Of a stretch of DNA of 64,000 bases, positions 60,352-64,000 are shown piece after piece. The notes beneath the pieces are model-generated. The model worked only from the letters and a program-made list of their open reading frames with translations, searched no databases and had not been told where the DNA came from. The stretch lies in the NCBI RefSeq assembly GCF_965214215.1, contig NZ_CBDCBD010000003.1, forward strand, positions 248,001 through 312,000, given 5' to 3'. A program made the position numbers and the translations under genes. This DNA is from Poriferisodalis sp965214215. GTDB lineage: Bacteria; Actinomycetota; Acidimicrobiia; Acidimicrobiales; Poriferisodalaceae. Position 1 is the stretch's first letter. Every line of letters starts with the position of its first letter.

Positions 60352-60946
60352 GGTCCTCGCTCCCGACATATTGGGGTTGATCCGGCGGTTGCACCGTTCC
60401 CTTCAGTGCTCAGGTCTGCCGTACGCCTTCGGCGGTGCATTGGCTTTGGCCTGGTGCATTCCTGAGCCGCGTACAACCCGAGATGTGGATCTCAACATCT
60501 TCATCGAAGCTGAATCCGCGGAGGTTGCGCTCGCTGCACTGCCCCTCGAGATCGTCGCCACCGATTCCGCAAAGTCCGAACTGCGCACATCGGGCCAAAC
60601 GCGTCTGATGTGCGACACCATTCCGGTTGACATCTTTCTCACGAATGATCCGTTTCACACCGAAGTGGCAACACGCGTCGTCCGGCATCCGTTCCTGGGC
60701 GAGCAGATGCCGTTCCTGTGCTGCTCGGACCTCGCCGTGTTCAAGGCATTCTTCGACCGTCGAAGGGACTGGTTCGACCTGAGCGAGATGTTCGAAGCGC
60801 GCTCGATCGATCTGGCAGAGATGACAGCGCTCGTCGCAGAACTGCTAGAGGGTCCCGACGACCACCGCATCGCCCAGCTTCGCCAAGCGCACGACGAAGG
60901 TGAGCGCACACGCCGTCGCCGCGCCGCCAGCGATGACGGTTCTTGA
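60332..60946 (+). CDS. nucleotidyltransferase-fold protein (AbiEii/MNT-like)
   Basis: A 204-aa protein with a polymerase-beta nucleotidyltransferase core: YAFGGALALAWCIPE (about residues 31-45) followed by RTTRDVDLNIFI, with the paired aspartates at about 50-52, and a later conserved Asp in CDTIPVDIFL near residue 93. AGGAG lies five bases before the ATG. AbiEii-type proteins are toxins in abortive-infection and MenT systems that modify tRNA; other relatives resemble DUF6036. With the small overlapping ORF upstream it could form a two-gene module. The C-terminus is basic (RTRRRRAASDD). Confidence 0.72.
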   Translation: MSDQPAEVLAPDILGLIRRLHRSLQCSGLPYAFGGALALAWCIPEPRTTRDVDLNIFIEAESAEVALAALPLEIVATDSAKSELRTSGQTRLMCDTIPVDIFLTNDPFHTEVATRVVRHPFLGEQMPFLCCSDLAVFKAFFDRRRDWFDLSEMFEARSIDLAEMTALVAELLEGPDDHRIAQLRQAHDEGERTRRRRAASDDGS

Positions 60947-60978
60947 CGGCTGCAAGGCGCTGACAACCTGACGGGCCA

Positions 60979-61194
60979 TCACAACTCGGCGGCGTCGCAA
61001 TGGATGCCGGCGGTCTGGGCGGCGTCCATCAGCTTGTCCTTGGTAATCGCGCCCGCGGCAATGCTGAGGCTCACTTGAATGTGAGCGGCATCGTCATCCA
61101 CTGCGTTGAGAACGAACAACTCCGCCCAGTCGGCCATCGCCGTCTCGCCAACGGCGGCGAGGGCTACGGCGAGCTGCAGGCGTGGCACCCGCAT
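60979..61194 (-). CDS. small hypothetical protein
   Basis: A 71-aa protein if it starts at MRVPRLQLAVAL. A longer frame upstream covers repetitive and AT-rich DNA and looks non-coding. The segment MADWAELFVLNAVDDDAAHI and the C-terminal DKLMDAAQTAGIHCDAAE look like a soluble alpha/beta protein rather than random translation, but no family is recognised and there is no obvious ribosome-binding site. It is convergent with the nucleotidyltransferase gene and divergent from the coiled-coil protein gene. Confidence 0.4.
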   Translation of the reverse strand: MRVPRLQLAVALAAVGETAMADWAELFVLNAVDDDAAHIQVSLSIAAGAITKDKLMDAAQTAGIHCDAAEL

Positions 61195-61275
61195 TCCGGC
61201 GAAAGCTGCGGTCGGGGATGCTTCGGCGTCGCTGCCACCGCGCCTCATCCGAGACGCGGGAGAGATTGTAAATGG

Positions 61276-61305
61276 TTGGCTTGTACTGAAAGGATATTTT
61301 ATTGT
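61276..61305 (+). promoter_or_regulatory. possible promoter of the coiled-coil protein gene
   Basis: TTGGCT (61276-61281) and TATTGT (61300-61305) are 18 bases apart in a locally AT-rich stretch, 35 bases before the ATG at 61341, where GGAG supplies a ribosome-binding site. The hexamers only partly match the sigma-70 consensus. Confidence 0.3.
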
Positions 61306-61340
61306 TTGCTCCCGTAGCCCGCTACTCCGTGGAGCCTCCC

Positions 61341-62063
61341 ATGTCCGAACAACATCGAAGCCGCATCTATGCTTGGATTTGCGAATTGCACGACCAACCC
61401 ACGGCGGAGTATCTGATGTCCTGCTTGGCACCAGCGCCGGTGTCTGAACTCGTCACCAAGGAATGCTTGACGGCCGAGCTGTCGCGCTTCGCCACCAAGG
61501 AAGACATGTACGCCGGCTTTGCCGAGATGCGCAAAGAGTACGAAGCTCAACGCGCGGAAGACCGCCGCGCACACGCGAAGCAACGCGCAGAAGACCGTCG
61601 CGCACTCGCAGAGCAACGCTCCGAAGATCATCGCGTCCTCGCAGAGCAACGCTCCGAAGATCATCGCGTCCTCGCAGAGCAACGCTCGGAGGACCAGCGC
61701 ATTCAGGCGCAACAACGCGCAGAAGACCGTCGCGCACTCGCGGAGCAACGCGCGGAGGACCAGCGCCAACGCGAAGAGGACCGTCGCATACACGCAGAGC
61801 AACGCGCGGAGGACCAGCGCCAACGCGAAGAGGACCGTCGCATACACGCAGAGCAACGCGCAGAGGACCGCGGCGAACTCGCAGACCAGCGATCAGAAGA
61901 CCGGCGCGAATTTACAGACCAGCGATCAGAAGACCGGCGCGAATTTACAGACCAGCGAGCCGAGGACCGGCGCGCCGCGCAGCACCGCCACTACTGGCAG
62001 ATGGGCGTGATACTTGCGGCGACCACGCCGATCTGGCTCGACACCTTCGGCATCATCGGCTGA
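61341..62063 (+). CDS. coiled-coil protein of 11-residue repeats with C-terminal membrane anchor
   Basis: A 240-aa protein starting MSEQHRSRIYAW, with GGAG six bases before the ATG. Residues 1-70 form a small N-terminal domain (YLMSCLAPAPVSELVTKE). From about residue 73 to 215 the sequence consists of near-identical 11-residue units (QRAEDRRALAE, QRSEDHRVLAE, QRSEDRREFTD and similar), giving a long charged helix likely to be a right-handed or straight coiled coil. The C-terminus has one hydrophobic segment (MGVILAATTPIWLD), the probable membrane anchor. Exact DNA repeats underlie the protein repeats, so repeat number probably changes easily. No function is assigned; such hendecad proteins resemble some tail-fibre or chaperone-like structural proteins. 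Confidence 0.8.
   Translation: MSEQHRSRIYAWICELHDQPTAEYLMSCLAPAPVSELVTKECLTAELSRFATKEDMYAGFAEMRKEYEAQRAEDRRAHAKQRAEDRRALAEQRSEDHRVLAEQRSEDHRVLAEQRSEDQRIQAQQRAEDRRALAEQRAEDQRQREEDRRIHAEQRAEDQRQREEDRRIHAEQRAEDRGELADQRSEDRREFTDQRSEDRREFTDQRAEDRRAAQHRHYWQMGVILAATTPIWLDTFGIIG
61611..61949 (+). repeat. tandem 33-bp and 54-bp DNA repeats in the coiled-coil gene
   Basis: Three exact tandem duplications: a 33-base unit at 61611-61643 and 61644-61676; a 54-base unit at 61743-61796 and 61797-61850; and a 33-base unit at 61884-61916 and 61917-61949. All preserve the reading frame and add 11 or 18 residues. The perfect identity, including silent positions, indicates recent expansion. Confidence 0.9.
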
Positions 62064-62159
62064 GTTCACAGCCGACCAGCCGGTCGGCTCGGCGTGATGT
62101 CAACGCATCCGCTCGGCAAGCAGACCGAGCTGCTGCGCTCACCGGTGCGCGTCGCCGGA

Positions 62160-63386
62160 TCAGGACCAAGGGTCCTCGGGGGTGGGGGGCGGCTTGGGCG
62201 CTGGCGTGGTGGCTTCGGCGATGATCTGCGCCGCAGCGGCCACTCCCGATGCGCCCATCGGCGCTTCAACGGCCAACAGGGTGGCCTCGATGGTGCCGAG
62301 GGTGCCGAGCAGCATCGGCGGGTTGAGGTGACCCATGTGGCCGATGCGGAATTCGGCGTCGGCGTTGCCGGTGATGCTGAGCCCCAGTGTGAGGCCCGCT
62401 TCGCTCTCGCAGGTGGCGCGCAGCTGCTGCGCCGACACCTCGCCGGTGCGGATCATCGTGACCGAGTTTGAGCGATGTGCCCGGTCCACCACGTTCAGCT
62501 CGAGACCGCCTGGCGCAGACCAGGCGTCGACGGCTGCGTGAATGGCGCTCGCCATCACACGATGGCGCTCCCAGACGTTCTCCAGGCCTTCCTCGTCGAT
62601 CATGTCGAGCGCCTCAGCGAGGCCCCACAGGTGCTGGACCGGCGGCGTGCCGCAGAAGATCCAGTAGTGCGCATCGGGGTCGGTGCGGCGAGTCCAGTCC
62701 CAATATGCGGTGCGCAGGTCGGCTCGCTGATGGGCTTCCCACGCCTTCGGAGAGACCCACACCATGCCGAGGCCCGGAGGCACCATCAGGCCCTTCTGGC
62801 TGCCCGCCACGGTGACGTCAACGTTCCAGTCGTCCATCTCGAACGGCTCGCACCCCAACGAGGCCACGCAGTCCGCCATCAACAGTGCCGGATGATCAGC
62901 CTCGTCCATGGCGCGACGCACTGCGGCGATGTCGTTGCGAACTGATGACGCCGTGTCGGTCTGCGCGACGAGCACAGCGGCGAACTCCCGCCCGACATCG
63001 GCCCGCAAACGTTCGGTGACCGCATCGGGCTCGATGGCAGCTCGATCCGCAGCGTGCAGCACTTCGAACTTGACGCCGCTCATCGCAGCCATCTCGGCCC
63101 AATTCGTGGCGAAGTGCCCGACTTCGAGCACGAGAACCTTGTCGCCGCGAGAGAGCGTGTTGGTGATCGCCATCTCCCAAGCGCCGTGACCGTTCGAGAC
63201 AGCGATGTAGGCCCGATGCTCGGTGCGGGCCAGCGCCGGCAGCCGGTCCAGCAACGAGTAGGTGAGATCCACCACCTCGCCCTCGTAGATATTCGGAATC
63301 GGTCGACGCATAGCGTTCAGGACGCGATCGGGAATGACTGACGGGCCGGGGATCATCACCAGCGGACGGCCGTGTCGCAGCGACAT
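62160..63386 (-). CDS. class V aminotransferase, alanine/serine-glyoxylate type
   Basis: A 408-aa PLP enzyme starting MSLRHGRPLVMIPGPS with GGGAG six bases before the ATG; an upstream 14-residue extension is less likely. It matches the alanine-glyoxylate/serine-glyoxylate aminotransferase subgroup: MIPGPSVIPDRVLNAMRRPI at the start, ISNGHGAWEMA-like loop, LLMADCVASLGCEPFEMDDW with the cofactor-binding Asp, VTVAGSQKGLMVPPGLGMVW with the PLP lysine at about residue 195. It would convert glyoxylate to glycine or serine to hydroxypyruvate, supporting C1 or photorespiration-like flux. It diverges from another aminotransferase gene at 63668. Confidence 0.9.
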   Translation of the reverse strand: MSLRHGRPLVMIPGPSVIPDRVLNAMRRPIPNIYEGEVVDLTYSLLDRLPALARTEHRAYIAVSNGHGAWEMAITNTLSRGDKVLVLEVGHFATNWAEMAAMSGVKFEVLHAADRAAIEPDAVTERLRADVGREFAAVLVAQTDTASSVRNDIAAVRRAMDEADHPALLMADCVASLGCEPFEMDDWNVDVTVAGSQKGLMVPPGLGMVWVSPKAWEAHQRADLRTAYWDWTRRTDPDAHYWIFCGTPPVQHLWGLAEALDMIDEEGLENVWERHRVMASAIHAAVDAWSAPGGLELNVVDRAHRSNSVTMIRTGEVSAQQLRATCESEAGLTLGLSITGNADAEFRIGHMGHLNPPMLLGTLGTIEATLLAVEAPMGASGVAAAAQIIAEATTPAPKPPPTPEDPWS

Positions 63387-63667
63387 CGATACTCCCTTCA
63401 GCGACCGCGCCTGCCAGCGCACCGCCAAACGCCATCAGCCTACGAAACCCCATCGCATTCGCCCGCATTGGCGTAGGGGCTGAGCCGATGGGCGAAGCAG
63501 TGGACACCGCGGCCCGTGAGCGCGGCGCTCCGTCCGCTCCCATGCCCTTCAGGCGCTGCGCAGTCCTCGGGCACCCCCGGCCGTCCCACCCTTGAACCAG
63601 CAGCGATTGCGTAGGCTGCGCAGAGACCTGTGCCGATGAGGGTGCTCACGGCCACGGGAGCGCACAC

Positions 63668-64000
63668 ATGGGGGTGTCCGAGATGGGCAGCAACGCACTC
63701 ATCCATCCGTTCTCGATTCTCAGCCGCGACGAGAACGAGTTCATCGAGATCGTCTCAGGCGAGGGCGTCATGCTGCGCGACGCTGCCGGCAACGAATACA
63801 TCGACGCGCTCGCCAGCTTGTGGCTGTGCCAGATCGGCCACGGCAATCGCACCGTCATCGACGCGATCACCGCGCAGCTCGACCGGCTGCAGACGTACAA
63901 CACCTTCGAGCCATTCTCCAACGGACCTGCTGTGGAAGTCGCAGAGATGGTGCGAGCGCGCTCCCAGCACCCCGACGGCCGGGTGTTCTTGGGCTGCTCG
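63668..64000 (+). CDS. class III aminotransferase, N-terminal part (cut by the window end)
   Basis: The first 111 residues of a PLP class III aminotransferase, open to the window edge. The start MGVSEMGSNALIHPF has GGGAG eight bases before it. Recognisable family segments are GVMLRDAAGNEYIDALASLW and CQIGHGNRTVIDAITAQLDR, the usual N-terminal approach to the PLP domain. The catalytic lysine lies outside the window. It is divergent from the class V aminotransferase across 281 bases. It resembles omega-amino acid:pyruvate and similar aminotransferases, but the substrate cannot be judged from this fragment. Confidence 0.85.
   Translation, partial: MGVSEMGSNALIHPFSILSRDENEFIEIVSGEGVMLRDAAGNEYIDALASLWLCQIGHGNRTVIDAITAQLDRLQTYNTFEPFSNGPAVEVAEMVRARSQHPDGRVFLGCS

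Overview
The window looks like chromosomal DNA from a high-GC actinobacterium, most plausibly a marine or host-associated member of the Acidimicrobiia. That placement is inferred from gene content and base composition: DUF222/HNH proteins, many CaiB, acyl-CoA dehydrogenase and phytanoyl-CoA dioxygenase family genes, MttB-like and dimethylglycine-dehydrogenase-like proteins, Calx-beta secreted proteins and DUF4389. No rRNA or tRNA was found to confirm it. Most of the DNA is dense heterotrophic metabolism, broken by two accessory regions (about 30.3-39.7 kb and 44.7-49.6 kb).

Left part (0-7.1 kb, minus strand). An apparent eleven-gene operon reads: an 84-aa unknown, coxM, coxS, coxL, an XdhC protein with an extra YHS metal domain, coxG, then five tiny single-membrane-span proteins. 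CoxL carries the AYRCSFR signature of form I aerobic CO dehydrogenase, so this is a genuine CO-oxidation locus. The five small proteins fall into at least two paralogous pairs and are the least explained part of it. A DUF222/HNH gene follows at 7.3-8.9 kb; a close paralogue lies at 48.0-49.6 kb, and both have a leaderless-type promoter.

9.6-30.1 kb. Metabolic genes: a decarboxylating dehydrogenase, Ldh-family oxidoreductase and group-D-like flavoprotein operon; a ThDP enzyme; a DUF4389 membrane protein; a PhyH dioxygenase; an FMN glutamate-synthase-like protein; a sucrase/ferredoxin-like protein; a CaiB-type CoA-transferase; shikimate kinase; a 1281-aa secreted modular protein; an MttB-family methyltransferase; and a dimethylglycine/sarcosine-dehydrogenase-like flavoprotein. 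The last two suggest use of methylated amines.

30.3-39.7 kb, defence-like island. A NYN-domain nuclease, an N6-adenine DNA methyltransferase whose frame is broken inside a (GGAC)23 microsatellite (29 units with variants), a PLD nuclease-SF2 helicase fusion, and a HipBA toxin-antitoxin pair. Losing one 4-bp unit or gaining two would join the two halves of the methyltransferase into one 1123-aa protein, so the system looks phase-variable and is in the OFF state in this sequence.

39.8-49.6 kb. A second dimethylglycine-dehydrogenase-like gene, an alpha-hydroxy-acid oxidase and a class III aminotransferase. The last 227 bp of the aminotransferase gene are repeated 1987 bp downstream, bracketing a serine recombinase and two small membrane-protein genes: a candidate small integrative element. 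A decayed secreted Cys/His-rich gene and the second DUF222/HNH gene follow.

49.7-64.0 kb. A zinc alcohol dehydrogenase, an MFS transporter overlapping a solute-binding lipoprotein, a single-chain biotin-dependent carboxylase, a nitroreductase, an acyl-CoA dehydrogenase, a TauE/SafE permease, a small ORF overlapping a nucleotidyltransferase, a coiled-coil membrane protein built from 11-residue repeats, a class V aminotransferase, and a class III aminotransferase cut by the window edge.
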